Of a stretch of 64,000 nt of DNA, positions 49,173-60,168 are shown piece by piece. Source of the stretch: Legionella sp. (GTDB lineage: Bacteria > Pseudomonadota > Gammaproteobacteria > Legionellales > Legionellaceae); assembly GCA_017306715.1 (NCBI GenBank), contig JAFKHV010000008.1, positions 62,001 through 126,000 on the forward strand, given 5' to 3'. The notes below the pieces were generated by a model, which saw only the letters and a list, made by a program, of their open reading frames with translations, did no database searches and was not told where the DNA came from. Numbering within the stretch: the first letter of the stretch is position 1; each line of letters opens with the position of its first letter. The position numbers were made by a program, and so were the translations under genes.

Positions 49173-51950
49173 ATGATGCAAGAGACTACCACGATTTTTG
49201 TGATTGCTTTTCCAGAGGCGTTTAAAATGGTGTTTGATATGATTGCTATGCTTGTTAAAGGGAATTTTTTTGCTTCCCTTTTAAAGCTTGCAGCCCTTTG
49301 GGGAATCATTCTCACGTTGACTAGTTTTGTCACAAAAAAAGATCCCATGGTTTGGATAAAATGGTTGGCCTTTTACACGCTAACAAGCTGGTTTATCTTA
49401 ATTCCTAAAACCACCGTCTCTATCGTTGCCGTGGCGCAGCCCAATGCTCCCATTTATCATGTAGCCAATGTACCGTGGGTGGCTGGCAAGATTGCATCGT
49501 TATTTACAACTATAGGGTATGGGCTAACCCAGCAATATGAGTCTTTATTATCTGAACCTGACAGTCTGGTTTACTCAAAGACGGGACTTTTATTTGGATC
49601 TCACCTGATGCAGTCCTCTTTGGGCTTTCATATCGTAAATCCTGAGCTTAAATCCGATATGGATGCCTATTTCAGGCAATGTGTGGTTGGAGACATTGCT
49701 ATTAATCGAAAATACTCCGTTTCCGATTTAAAACAAAGCAATGAATTGTTTGGTATGGTGTTTGGCCATCCATCACCGGTAAGGAGGGTGATTATTCACG
49801 ATCCTAAAACGAATGCAGAAGTGAACTTAAGCTGTGTCGATGCTGCAAATAAAGAAACAATTGGACTAAAAGGGCGTCTTCAAAGAGAAATTAATAATGC
49901 TTATACTTTTTTTGGTAAGCAATTGTTCTCTCATCAAAAGAAGAATGATTACAAGCAATTATTTGAAGTGCATTTAGGTAGTGCTTATGCTCACATGCAA
50001 GGGCTTACCAATTCCAGTAGCGATATTACACTGCAAACCATGATGGCTAACGCCATTCATTCAGGACTTTTAAACTACAGTGCTCATGTGGATTCAAGTG
50101 CTGCCATTTTAAACAGTCAATTTGCTAAATCACAAGCACAGCATCGTGCAGCATGGTCTATAGGTACGGAAAAAGCGGTTTGGTTTTTACCTTCGTTACA
50201 TACAGTTCTGCTGGCCATGATGTTTGCGCTCTTTCCTTTAATCTTTATTCTTGCAAGCGTCACTGGGGGGCTAAAACTCTTAAAAGGCTATTTATTGTTT
50301 TTATTCTCCTTGCAATTATGGCCTGTGTTGTTTTCTATACTCAACGCACTGATGGTGAAATTTGGGCAATTTAAATTAGGAGGTGTTAGCACTATAGCGC
50401 TGATGAACTTTGATAGTCTTGATGCAGCCCATCAAGATTTAGCAGGAGTGGCTGGTTTTTTAATGATGTCCATTCCTTTTATAGCCAAAGGACTTGTATC
50501 CAATATAGGGGAGGCTTTTTCAGGTCTTGCTACCGCCCAAATGCAGCATTTGCAAGGCTCGTCCATGTCAGTGGCCAATGAGGTAGCCAGTGCCAGTTAT
50601 AGTCTAGGTAATAACAGTTTTTATAATACTACTGCAAACAGTTTGTCTGCGAACAAGCACGACACCAACTACACTGATTTTAATAGTCAACGTACCGTAC
50701 AAGCCTTATCAGGGGCAACAGAAACACTCACTGGTGATAACCACCATGTGTTTAATGCAAGCCCTGCGATTACTCAAAGTGCGGTGTCCATTGCATCCAC
50801 CGAAGGTCTGCAACAAAGCTTATCAAGAGCAGCCGAAAAAGCGCTTAATGCCCAGCAATCTGACGCTCTTAATTTATCGAACAGTTTAAGTGTCACAAGT
50901 CATCATGCGTCCCAGTTTAATGATTCTGTCGGTCACGATACCCGTTTAGGTCAGGGTATTTCTAAATCAGATAGTGTTCAAGCACAACAGGCATTGGCAC
51001 ATGCCTGGAGTATTGCAGAAGATGTGGCGAAAAGAGAAGGGATTAGTACGGAAGAAGCCTTTAGTGGCTTGACTCGACACGCCTATGGTGTCAGTGCTGA
51101 GGCGCATGTTGGAATCGACAGCAAGCGCTCTGTTTTAGGTCACATGGCAAGCTGGGCTACAGGCATTAATGGAGGAGCCAGTGCATCGACATCAACCAAT
51201 CACGGCATAGAAAACTCAACAACCGATTCTAATCGAAATACTTCTTCTCATGATTTAGGTGTCTCAAACCGTGAAGAGCAAAGTTTTAGAAATGATATAA
51301 GCATCATAGAAAACTATGCAGCGAATCATCATTACGATTCAAGCGGTACACAATCTGAAAACCTTCTTATTCAAGTGGGTCATGATTTGCGCGAAGCTAA
51401 AACCTTTAGTGAGTCCTTCAGCGCAAGCATTGCTCAAAGTCAGCGCATTGCAGAATCTGCGAATTTTGTGTCTACTCATGGAAGTCAGCTCAATCACAAC
51501 CTCAACCAGGAGGCCATCGAGTGGGCTATTAATCAATATGGGCATGAGAAAATTAGAGCACTTGAAAACCATCCTCATGATGCACAAGCCCAGGCTGAAA
51601 ACGAGCGCATTAAGTCTGAGTTTTTAGACCAAAAAGTATCACACATGATTCAGTCAAGCGCTCTAAATAACGTCAATCCGCAAGACTTTTATCAAAACAG
51701 CAAAGCTTCATTCAAGGAATCTCAAAAAAAGATGACAGCAGATTATTCTCAAAAATCGGAACAACTCAACTTAAAAGCCTCAACACAAGGACTGGGCGTT
51801 AATTCAGGTGAACAAATAAAACTCGAAGACGCCATGGCGCAGATACAAAAAACAAAACAGCGCACAGTGATTGAAGGGACTCAAAAAGCCCAAAAAGTTC
51901 AATCAACTATTGGACAACCCCTCCAAAAACATCATAAAAAACCTAAGTAG
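49173..51950 (+). CDS. traG: TraG mating-pair stabilisation protein
   Basis: 925 aa; start at 49173 or the next codon. N-terminal membrane part (helices near residues 25-50, 55-75, 335-365 and 375-400) with the TraG_N block GKIASLFTTIGYGLTQQYESLL, followed by a long polar, Ser/Asn/His-rich periplasmic or translocated C-terminal region (HKQ and SNS repeats, about 430-925). F TraG acts in pilus assembly and entry exclusion. No traS-like partner was recognised. Confidence 0.92.
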   Translation: MMQETTTIFVIAFPEAFKMVFDMIAMLVKGNFFASLLKLAALWGIILTLTSFVTKKDPMVWIKWLAFYTLTSWFILIPKTTVSIVAVAQPNAPIYHVANVPWVAGKIASLFTTIGYGLTQQYESLLSEPDSLVYSKTGLLFGSHLMQSSLGFHIVNPELKSDMDAYFRQCVVGDIAINRKYSVSDLKQSNELFGMVFGHPSPVRRVIIHDPKTNAEVNLSCVDAANKETIGLKGRLQREINNAYTFFGKQLFSHQKKNDYKQLFEVHLGSAYAHMQGLTNSSSDITLQTMMANAIHSGLLNYSAHVDSSAAILNSQFAKSQAQHRAAWSIGTEKAVWFLPSLHTVLLAMMFALFPLIFILASVTGGLKLLKGYLLFLFSLQLWPVLFSILNALMVKFGQFKLGGVSTIALMNFDSLDAAHQDLAGVAGFLMMSIPFIAKGLVSNIGEAFSGLATAQMQHLQGSSMSVANEVASASYSLGNNSFYNTTANSLSANKHDTNYTDFNSQRTVQALSGATETLTGDNHHVFNASPAITQSAVSIASTEGLQQSLSRAAEKALNAQQSDALNLSNSLSVTSHHASQFNDSVGHDTRLGQGISKSDSVQAQQALAHAWSIAEDVAKREGISTEEAFSGLTRHAYGVSAEAHVGIDSKRSVLGHMASWATGINGGASASTSTNHGIENSTTDSNRNTSSHDLGVSNREEQSFRNDISIIENYAANHHYDSSGTQSENLLIQVGHDLREAKTFSESFSASIAQSQRIAESANFVSTHGSQLNHNLNQEAIEWAINQYGHEKIRALENHPHDAQAQAENERIKSEFLDQKVSHMIQSSALNNVNPQDFYQNSKASFKESQKKMTADYSQKSEQLNLKASTQGLGVNSGEQIKLEDAMAQIQKTKQRTVIEGTQKAQKVQSTIGQPLQKHHKKPK

Positions 51951-51960
51951 GAAAGCCAAT

Positions 51961-53901
51961 ATGAATGATACAACAAGCAAGTTGTTTACCCGTGGCGGAC
52001 AGATATCCTTTCATAACATCAGGATGTTTTTTCAAATCAATAAAGCCATCTGGAATGTGGTAATTTTGGCCGTAATAGGCTGTATTATAGTACTTACTTA
52101 CTGGTTTACACCAAAGGAGATTTTACTAACCTATTATGAATACAACCGTGCGTCCATCCTTGGCTGGTTTGATACATATTATGAGGTAAGCCTTCCCATT
52201 AACGGCAAACAAGTCCTTTTAAACTCTAAAGCGCTTTTAAAATACCCTTATTTTTCCCAAAAAGCAGATTTAATCTGGGTCAATGTATTTAAAGCATCTG
52301 TATGGTCTTTAGCCATTACGGGGTGTGGGTTTATTGGCTTAGTAGGCTACTTTATTGTTAAAGGAAAAAAACAAGGGGAGTCCACTTTTCTAAGAGGCTC
52401 TGTGTTGGCGCCCGTACATGCAGTAACCAGGCAAATAAACAAGGAACACATGGCCAGTGATTTAGTCATAGATGGAATGCCGATTATCAAGCACTCCGAG
52501 GTGCAGCATTTTTTAATTCACGGAACAATTGGTACTGGAAAAAGCCAGTTGATGATGAAGTTTTTAGAACAAATCAGAAGGAGGGGAGACAGGGTTATTA
52601 TTTATGACAAAGGGTGTTCGTTTACATCTCATTTTTTTGATGAACATCGTGATGTCATATTAAACCCTTTTGATGGCCGTTGTGCTAATTGGGATATGTG
52701 GGGGGAAGCGCCTCGTGATTCAGATTTTGAAAATATGGCAGAAAGTCTAATCCCTCTGCACGGCAATACCGATCCCTTCTGGGTTGATGCGGCACGCACT
52801 GTATTTTCCAGTGTTGCCATGAAACTTAGAGATAAAGAACCTTCTATTGATGCATTATTGGATATTTTATTAACCAGTGATTTTGAGCACTTAGAGCCAT
52901 TTTTAAAGGGTACAGCCGCAGCAACACTGGTGAGCGGTAAAATTGAAAAAACCGCTATTTCCATACGTTCGGTGATTACCACCTATTTAAAATCGTTACA
53001 ATCATTAAAGGGCTTGGATACAGAGTTAAATCCTAAATTTACTATTCGTGATTACATTTTGGATGACCAGCAAAAAGGGTGGTTATTTATTTCTTCAAAA
53101 GGGGAGCAACACGCTACTTTAAAGCCTTTGATTTCCATGTGGCTTGCTATGGCGTCATTAACGCTGTTAAGCCTTGAAGAGGACAGGCAAAGACGGATTT
53201 GGTTTATCTGTGATGAATTGCCCTCGCTGCATAAATTACCCCTTTTAGCTGAAACCATAGCCGAGGTGCGAAAATTTGGCGGTTGCTTTATGTTGGGCAT
53301 GCAAAGCCAGGCACAGCTTGGCAAAGTCTATGGGCGCGATGGAGCGTGCGAAATTTTTGATTTATTAAACACGCGCTTTTTTTTCAGAAGCCCCTCTCAT
53401 GACATGGCCAAGCTGGTAGCCAATGAGCTGGGTGAGGAAGAAATCGAAGAATCAACAGAAAGTTATTCTTATGGTGCCAATTCAATTCGTGATGGGATCT
53501 CTGTCGGCAAGCATAAAACCAAACGACAGCTCGTGACCTATCCAGAAATCATGCAACTTAAAGACATGCAGTGCTATTTAAGGCTCCCCGCTCATTACCC
53601 TGTGGTTAAGCTGCACTTGTCTTTTAAAGAAAGGAAAAAAACCGCCCTGGACTTTATTGAGCGTCCGCTCCCCAAAAAAGACCATGGTTCAGCACAAGAT
53701 GATGATAATGACTCTGTTAGTAATGTCCATGGGGCGGGATCAGGTGATGAGAGAACACATTGTGTCGTTTATTTAGACAATGACCAAAACAAAAAACCGA
53801 TGAAATACGAGGGATTCCAAGAACAATCCGTACAATCAATGCGTATAAAAAAATCCGTTAACCAGGAACAGGAGATAAGTGCTGATGAGCCTGTTTTCTA
53901 A
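51961..53901 (+). CDS. traD: TraD coupling protein (type IV)
   Basis: 646 aa from the ATG at 51961 (AGGAAAG upstream). Two N-terminal membrane helices (WNVVILAVIGCIIVLTYWF; VWSLAITGCGFIGLVGYFIV), Walker A GTIGTGKSQ near residue 187 and Walker B-like IWFICDELPSL, then FMLGMQSQAQLGKVYG. A charged tail (DDDNDS; final EISADEPVF) may contact relaxosome proteins. It feeds TraI-bound DNA to the pore. Confidence 0.95.
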   Translation: MNDTTSKLFTRGGQISFHNIRMFFQINKAIWNVVILAVIGCIIVLTYWFTPKEILLTYYEYNRASILGWFDTYYEVSLPINGKQVLLNSKALLKYPYFSQKADLIWVNVFKASVWSLAITGCGFIGLVGYFIVKGKKQGESTFLRGSVLAPVHAVTRQINKEHMASDLVIDGMPIIKHSEVQHFLIHGTIGTGKSQLMMKFLEQIRRRGDRVIIYDKGCSFTSHFFDEHRDVILNPFDGRCANWDMWGEAPRDSDFENMAESLIPLHGNTDPFWVDAARTVFSSVAMKLRDKEPSIDALLDILLTSDFEHLEPFLKGTAAATLVSGKIEKTAISIRSVITTYLKSLQSLKGLDTELNPKFTIRDYILDDQQKGWLFISSKGEQHATLKPLISMWLAMASLTLLSLEEDRQRRIWFICDELPSLHKLPLLAETIAEVRKFGGCFMLGMQSQAQLGKVYGRDGACEIFDLLNTRFFFRSPSHDMAKLVANELGEEEIEESTESYSYGANSIRDGISVGKHKTKRQLVTYPEIMQLKDMQCYLRLPAHYPVVKLHLSFKERKKTALDFIERPLPKKDHGSAQDDDNDSVSNVHGAGSGDERTHCVVYLDNDQNKKPMKYEGFQEQSVQSMRIKKSVNQEQEISADEPVF

Positions 53902-53997
53902 TCCATAAATTGCTTTTCTAGTTAGTCACTATTGAATCAAAAACAATGGGCTTAAAGGCCTAGGGGCTTTTTTGCGCCTAAAAAATAAAAAGGAGTC
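53902..53997 (+). terminator. Weak terminator-like segment between traD and traI
   Basis: AAAGGCC-TAG-GGGCTTTTTTG near 53956-53976 gives an imperfect hairpin followed by a T-run. It could attenuate transcription between traD and traI. AAAAGGAGT before the traI ATG is a good ribosome-binding site. Confidence 0.35.
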
Positions 53998-56900
53998 ATG
54001 ATGCTGAGTTTATATCCTCTAAAAAATGCCAAAGAAGCAGGCCATTATTATATGGAACAAGACAATTATTACTTATCAGAAAAAGATCCCTTGGAAATTT
54101 CTTACTGGCAGGGAAAAGGGGCGGCCATACTTGGACTCACAGGTGCGGTTAAGTCCGAAGATTTTTTAAATATGTTGGAAGGCAAGCTCCCCAATGGAGA
54201 TGTTCTGGGCATTATTTTAAATAAAGATGGTAAAAGACAGCATCGTCCTGGAACGGACTTGACCTTTTCAGCTCCAAAATCGATATCTCTTATTGGTCTT
54301 GTGGGCAGGGATGAGCGTTTAATTAAAGCGCATGAAGAGGCGGTTAAGCTAACGATTGCCCATATTGAAAAACTAGCAGCAGAAGCACGACTGACGGTTA
54401 ATGGCGAGACCATCTATGAAAAAACAGGTAATTTGACTGCTGCGTTGTTCCTTCATACGACATCCAGAACATTTGATGCCAATCTACACACCCATGCCAT
54501 TATTCTTAATGCGACTCAAAGACAAGATGGCCTATGGCGTGCGCTGTCTTCAAGGCGTCAAAATGATAAGGAGCACTTATATAATGGGTTTAGGGAATTT
54601 ATTTATGATAATCAGCATTATTTGGGGCTTTTTTATAATGCAACCCTTGCCAAAAAAACAACAGAGCTGGGCTTTGACATTGAGATCAAAGACAAATACG
54701 GAAATTTCGAAATCAAAGGGCTCTCTAAAGAGTACATAGAGGCAAGTTCTACCAGACGGAAAGAAATCAAAGAACAACAACAAAAATTAGGACTTAATAG
54801 CGCAAAATCCGCAGAAATTGCCAATCACGAAACAAGGCAGCCCAAAGTAGCCATAGACCAGGAGTCCTTAAGAGCATTATGGGATGATATGGCAAAACAA
54901 CACCAGGTCGATTTTAAAGCACTTATCGAGACCTCCAAGCAACAAGGAACAGGTGTTGTAACGAGCCAAAATGAGCTGCCCATTTGTGACAATGCCATTG
55001 AGGCGGTTAATGATGCGCTGTCTCATTTGTCTCGCTTTAGGGTGAAAATAAGTCACGCAGATTTGGTTCGCATGGCCTTTGTATTTGGTAGCGGACTGAT
55101 TGAGCACGGTGACATTGAACACACCATTGATCACCTGCTCAAAACCCAAGCCTTACTGGGAGAGAAATATCAAACCTACACAAGCAGTGCTTTGCTAAAG
55201 AAAGAAGAGGACTTCGTACAATTCATTAAAAAGGAAAACGCTCACTCTGCTAAAATACATATTCTTGAAAAATCTGGGGTATCGGCAGACATTTTTAAAG
55301 AAAAAAGCCAAATCCAGGTAGTAGATATCAAAAATTTTGGCGCTGAAAAACAACTAATCCAGGAATTGGTTAGGGATGCTGATCACAATAATCTTAACAT
55401 CTATGTGTTGTCTCAAAGTAAGTACCAGTGTGATTTTTTAAAAAATGATGCTACAAGGGATACGTCCTCCTTCATTAAATGGTTTAAGAGCCTATTTGCT
55501 GACGAGATAGTGCATACGGTATCCTCCTTTTCCCACAAATACCAACGGACATTAGACGAGCGTTTTTCAAAAAAAGATCGTAATGATTTAATCGTGGTTC
55601 ATGATGCCCAAAAGCTGGCATTTGAAGACATTGAACATTTATCTAGTTTGGCTGCGTCCTCAAATTCTAAATTAATCCTATTAAACCACCAGCAATCTTT
55701 GGATGGATATAGAGCTGGAAGCCCTATTAAAATCTTAAAAGAGACCGGAATTAAAACCCATCACCATCTTGGCAATGCACACCTTCTCAAGGCTGAAATT
55801 ATTGAAACCCATTCCCCTCAAGGGAAGGCCATACAACAATTTGTAGCTAATAATAACGTTAAAGATCAAAAAGAAGTTATCGTGGCGACTTCTAAAAAAG
55901 AACAAGATGAGCTAACACAGGCAATCAGACACGTAATGAAAGCACAAGGACAACTCGCCAATAATGAAAAAGAGATTTCAGTGCTTTCAACAAACCAACT
56001 AAGTAACCCTCAAAAAAAACACCTTCGCTTTTATCGGGAGGGGGATTTACTGGTTTTTAATGCTTTTACGAAACAAGAACAATCCTTTTCCGTGGTGTCC
56101 AAAGAGGAGGGCTCTTTAAAGTTGATAAATGAAAAAGGGCAACTGTCTAATTTTTCAATTAAGGATGTACAGGCATTTGAAGTCTACCAAAATAAAACGA
56201 TTGCCCTTTCTTGTGGTGACAAAATCATTTTAGAAAAGCCATTCCAAATTAAAAACCTGCGATTTGATAGGGGACAGCAGCTTGAGGTCACGTCCCTGTC
56301 TCAAAATAGTCTGCATTTAAAATGCAATAACAAAGTCGTTGAGATAAATAATGATGAGTTAAAAAATGCCTTTATTTCCCATGATTATGTAAAACGCTTG
56401 TCTCAGATAAATCAATCCTATGACAAAGCGATAGTCTGCGCCAAGCCGTTCCAGGTTTCAAAAGAATTTTTAAATGAAGTGTCTCTTCATACCAAAAGCA
56501 TTGACTATTATTGCCTTAATAAAAAAGAAGCATCCGCACGTTTCGATGCAGCCAAAACCTCCTGGACAATTAGACAATCTATTGATGAGCAAAAAAGGTT
56601 GGTTGAAAGAGAATTATCGTCAGGAAAAGAGGTTATTTATGGGGATTTAATGTTTTTAAGCGAAGCAATTGCAAAAGGACGAAACCTCAATTCCGAAGAC
56701 ATTGCACGTCAGGCAATAGCTTTCGCCACGGCTAAATGCGCAGAAAGAGAAGCGGCATTCAGCCACGTGAGTTTGCTAACCCACGCCATGATGTTTTCCT
56801 TGGGAAAAAACAACTATTCTGAATTAGAGGCCGTCCTTCATGAGAAAATAAAAGAGGGTAAGCTGATTCACTTAGATACCCATTGGACAACAAATGAAGC

Positions 56901-59838
56901 AAAAGCACTTGAAAAGGAAGTGATTAGGGATAATTTAGCGCACCAAAATACGATGGAAGCTATTATAAAAAATGCTGATGAGTTAAACCAACTTAATCCC
57001 AACCTCACTAAAGGACAAAAAAGTGCAGTTATTCTGGCACTCACCAATACAGACCGATTTATCTCTATTCAAGGCTTGGCAGGGGTTGGAAAGACCACTA
57101 TGACTAAGGAAATCCAGAAATTCGCTGAACACAAAAATATTGCAGTCTATGGGTTAACCCCTACTCATAAAGCAAGGCAGGAATTGTCCGCTCAGGGGAT
57201 TAAAAGCGATACCATCGATAGTTTTCTCCTTAATAATGCATCCTACCCCCCAAAATCACTGTTCATAGTGGATGAAACGTCCATGGTCAGCAACAAACAA
57301 TATCGTGAGCTGCAAAAAAAGGCTCTAGAGTTCGATGGCCGATTAATTTATGCTGGAGATATCACCCAATTACAATCTCTTGAAGCAGGAATACCACACG
57401 AATTAACCATTACCTCAAAAACGCAAAAAACAGCGTTCATGGAAGACATTATTCGCCAAAACCCCAACCCAGACCTCAAAGAAGCGGTTTTATACGCATC
57501 TCAAATGAAGTTAGAAGAAAGCCTTGAAAAGGTAAAAAAAATCAATCCCCAGGATTACATTCAGCGCAAACAAAGCTTCTCATATGACAGCCAAGTCTCT
57601 ATTAAAGAAATACCTGTTGTATTGGATGAGAACAAGAAAAATCCCTCTTATGAACCTATTTATAAAGCCATTGCTGAAGATTATTTAAGTAGAACCAAAG
57701 AGCATCGCTCACAAACGCTTATTGTTGCCCCTGCCAACGCTGACAGGTATGAAATTGAATTGCTGGTGCGTTCTGGACTTAAACAAACAGGAGAAATTGA
57801 TAATAAGGACATTCAGGTGAATCGCTATCTACCTAAAGACATGCACAAGGTGGACATGCTCTACGCTAAAAGCTATGAGGTTAATGATATTATTCGCTTT
57901 GATAAAACCTATTCTGTGGCTAAACGAGGGGATTATTTTAAAATCACTGGTATAGATTGTGAAAAAAACGAACTAACCTGTATGCACGAAGGAATAGAGT
58001 ACAAAATAAGCCCTCATGAATTGGCACACAAGGCAAAAATGTCCGTCTATGTCGAAGTCAGTTCCGTTTTATCTAAAGGCGATAGGATCAGGATCAAGAA
58101 AACTCAAAAAGAAGCTAATTTGCTCGCCAATACGGAGTATGTAGTCAGTAGCTTAAACTCTGATACATTGAAGCTTTCAAACAAAGACGGTGAGTTACTG
58201 CTTAATAGAAACGATCATGCCAGCAAACACTGGGATTACGCCTACACTAATACCGCCTATTCCATCCAGGGTGGAACAGACAATTTTGTGATAGGTCTTA
58301 TGCTTTCTGATAGGCAAAAAGCAACCAACCATCGTTCTTATGAAATCATCATATCACGAGCTAAAAGTCAGGCCACTCTCTATACCGAAGATTATGCCGC
58401 ATTAAAAAAAGACTTAACCGATTTTAAAAAACAAGACGAGGCCAATAAAAAATCAGCTTTGTTGATGGAAAAGAAGTACCATCAACAAAAACAAAAAGAG
58501 AAGTCACTTAAAGACATCCATGCTGAAAAGTGCACACTCACGCTTGAAACCAATACAGAACCAAACTTGGTTAGCCCCGCTAAATCATCTCATCAAAACA
58601 AGGCAAGAGGGTTTATTCACCAGGAAATGAGTGCGAAGGATATAGAAGCCCGCCTTGCATTAAATATGGAGTCTTTGTGTTTGGCTCTTCTTGGCGAGCC
58701 TAACCGCAATTTATCAAACAAAACAGAATATCGATATGGTGCTAAAGGAAGCTTAAGTATTAATTTGAACAAGGGTTTGTGGAAAAATTTTGAAACTGAG
58801 GAAGCTGGCAATGCTCTGGGGTTAATTAAATCAGTACACCATTTTAGTGATTTTAAAGAAGTATTGGCATTTGCTAAAGAGTTCTTAGGTGGTTATCAGG
58901 TGATCATACCTAAATCTAAAAAAGAATCTAAAGTAAACGAACAGGCCAAAGAAATGCAGGAGCACATTAAGAAAAAAGAAAAAGTCATGGAAATAGTTGG
59001 TCGCTCACTATCCGTGAAAGATACTCTGGCTGAAACCTATTTAAAACAAACGCGCGGTTTAAGTCATTTTGATGAAGCTGATATTCGTTTTGTAGAACAC
59101 CTTGAAACGTATCACGGAAAGAAAAAAGCCTATGTGCCTGCCTTAGTTGCTATTGCACGGGATGAAAAAGGGGCTGTAAACAATATTGAAGTCATTAAGC
59201 TGAATCCAAATAATGCCAGGAAAGATGAGAAATCAGACCCAGTAAAGCAAAGTTTTGGCAGAAAAAATGGCTGCTATGTGGAGCTTAATAAAGCGTATCA
59301 AAAAGAAAAAACATACGTGACAGAAGGAGTTGAAACAGGGCTTAGTATCGTCAGTGTCGATAACAAGGCAAGAGTAGTAACAGTGCTTGGAAAGGGTAAT
59401 TTTAAGAATATAAAACATCTGAATTTAGGTAAAGAAGTGGTCTTGTGTGTCGATAATGATGGCAAGGATACCTATAAAACGAGCCTTATTATAGATGCTC
59501 TTGATAGACTTGAAAAAGAGGGGAAAAAAGTATCGGTCATCATGCCCAAAAAAGAAGGTCATGATTTAAATGATGTGTTGTTAATGGATGGAAAAGAAGC
59601 GCTAAAATCCATCATTAAAAATGAAATAACGCCTTCAGAATTTAAAAAAATGCACGACCAAAATGTAACTAATTTAATTAAAGAAACTCACAATAATCCT
59701 GATGAAAAAATAACAAAAAAAACCTATATGCACTCCATAGAAAGACAAATAAGTCAGGAGAAAATAAAAGACTTCATGAAGCAGGAAATGTCCATTTCCA
59801 CCATAAACAAACTAAGAAATTTAGAGCGAGAGTTATAG
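53998..59838 (+). CDS. traI: TraI relaxase-helicase with C-terminal primase/Toprim-like domain
   Basis: 1946 aa; start at 53998 or 54001. MOB_F relaxase at the N-terminus: tyrosine pairs at 17-18 and 24-25, and the metal-binding LHTHAII near residue 162. DLTFSAPKSISLIGLVG is the TrwC-family block. A first, degenerate helicase-like region follows, then an active RecD-like helicase (GLAGVGKTT at 1026-1034; IVDETSMVS). After about residue 1530 comes a primase-like section (GSLSINLNKGLWKNFETEEAGNALGLI) and a Toprim domain (TEGVETG at 1775-1781; CVDNDGKDT near 1817). F TraI lacks this last part. It nicks oriT, unwinds and pilots the strand, and may prime it in the recipient. Confidence 0.93.
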   Translation: MMLSLYPLKNAKEAGHYYMEQDNYYLSEKDPLEISYWQGKGAAILGLTGAVKSEDFLNMLEGKLPNGDVLGIILNKDGKRQHRPGTDLTFSAPKSISLIGLVGRDERLIKAHEEAVKLTIAHIEKLAAEARLTVNGETIYEKTGNLTAALFLHTTSRTFDANLHTHAIILNATQRQDGLWRALSSRRQNDKEHLYNGFREFIYDNQHYLGLFYNATLAKKTTELGFDIEIKDKYGNFEIKGLSKEYIEASSTRRKEIKEQQQKLGLNSAKSAEIANHETRQPKVAIDQESLRALWDDMAKQHQVDFKALIETSKQQGTGVVTSQNELPICDNAIEAVNDALSHLSRFRVKISHADLVRMAFVFGSGLIEHGDIEHTIDHLLKTQALLGEKYQTYTSSALLKKEEDFVQFIKKENAHSAKIHILEKSGVSADIFKEKSQIQVVDIKNFGAEKQLIQELVRDADHNNLNIYVLSQSKYQCDFLKNDATRDTSSFIKWFKSLFADEIVHTVSSFSHKYQRTLDERFSKKDRNDLIVVHDAQKLAFEDIEHLSSLAASSNSKLILLNHQQSLDGYRAGSPIKILKETGIKTHHHLGNAHLLKAEIIETHSPQGKAIQQFVANNNVKDQKEVIVATSKKEQDELTQAIRHVMKAQGQLANNEKEISVLSTNQLSNPQKKHLRFYREGDLLVFNAFTKQEQSFSVVSKEEGSLKLINEKGQLSNFSIKDVQAFEVYQNKTIALSCGDKIILEKPFQIKNLRFDRGQQLEVTSLSQNSLHLKCNNKVVEINNDELKNAFISHDYVKRLSQINQSYDKAIVCAKPFQVSKEFLNEVSLHTKSIDYYCLNKKEASARFDAAKTSWTIRQSIDEQKRLVERELSSGKEVIYGDLMFLSEAIAKGRNLNSEDIARQAIAFATAKCAEREAAFSHVSLLTHAMMFSLGKNNYSELEAVLHEKIKEGKLIHLDTHWTTNEAKALEKEVIRDNLAHQNTMEAIIKNADELNQLNPNLTKGQKSAVILALTNTDRFISIQGLAGVGKTTMTKEIQKFAEHKNIAVYGLTPTHKARQELSAQGIKSDTIDSFLLNNASYPPKSLFIVDETSMVSNKQYRELQKKALEFDGRLIYAGDITQLQSLEAGIPHELTITSKTQKTAFMEDIIRQNPNPDLKEAVLYASQMKLEESLEKVKKINPQDYIQRKQSFSYDSQVSIKEIPVVLDENKKNPSYEPIYKAIAEDYLSRTKEHRSQTLIVAPANADRYEIELLVRSGLKQTGEIDNKDIQVNRYLPKDMHKVDMLYAKSYEVNDIIRFDKTYSVAKRGDYFKITGIDCEKNELTCMHEGIEYKISPHELAHKAKMSVYVEVSSVLSKGDRIRIKKTQKEANLLANTEYVVSSLNSDTLKLSNKDGELLLNRNDHASKHWDYAYTNTAYSIQGGTDNFVIGLMLSDRQKATNHRSYEIIISRAKSQATLYTEDYAALKKDLTDFKKQDEANKKSALLMEKKYHQQKQKEKSLKDIHAEKCTLTLETNTEPNLVSPAKSSHQNKARGFIHQEMSAKDIEARLALNMESLCLALLGEPNRNLSNKTEYRYGAKGSLSINLNKGLWKNFETEEAGNALGLIKSVHHFSDFKEVLAFAKEFLGGYQVIIPKSKKESKVNEQAKEMQEHIKKKEKVMEIVGRSLSVKDTLAETYLKQTRGLSHFDEADIRFVEHLETYHGKKKAYVPALVAIARDEKGAVNNIEVIKLNPNNARKDEKSDPVKQSFGRKNGCYVELNKAYQKEKTYVTEGVETGLSIVSVDNKARVVTVLGKGNFKNIKHLNLGKEVVLCVDNDGKDTYKTSLIIDALDRLEKEGKKVSVIMPKKEGHDLNDVLLMDGKEALKSIIKNEITPSEFKKMHDQNVTNLIKETHNNPDEKITKKTYMHSIERQISQEKIKDFMKQEMSISTINKLRNLEREL

Positions 59839-60168
59839 TCTCTCGCCACCTTTTAAGTATTTTTCAGCCAATTGTTCGGCAATTTTAATGGCGCTTTCAC
59901 TGTCATAAGCCCTAAGTTTTGAGCGTTCTTTATTAAAGATGATGGTTAATATTTCCGACAATAATTCATGATTAACCAGAACAGTTTTTAATATATTTCT
60001 ATGCATGTCTATATCATTATTAGGCTTTTCTTCTTTAGAAGCATGATAAACACGGGTGCCGAGTGCCATCATTTCGAGGGCAATGACATCGAGCGGTTTG
60101 TTTTCCATTTTTGCTATTTTTTCTAAAGAATTGATGGTGTCTTTTCCCACATCCAAAATCATTTCCAT
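59833..60168 (-). CDS. Small relaxosome-type protein (tentative)
   Basis: 111 aa, convergent with and overlapping traI by 6 nt. N-terminal ILDVGKDTINSLEKIAKMENKPLDVIALEMMALG could be a ribbon-helix-helix segment, followed by a helical C-terminus. It overlaps the upstream - strand gene by 10 nt. Position next to the relaxase and the repeat-rich candidate oriT suggests a TraM/TraY-like accessory role, but no family was matched. Confidence 0.55.
   Translation of the reverse strand: MEMILDVGKDTINSLEKIAKMENKPLDVIALEMMALGTRVYHASKEEKPNNDIDMHRNILKTVLVNHELLSEILTIIFNKERSKLRAYDSESAIKIAEQLAEKYLKGGERL

Noticed and set aside
54102..54413. 103-codon - strand frame opposite the relaxase domain
   Set aside because: Composition of an antisense shadow; the + strand has the conserved relaxase motifs.
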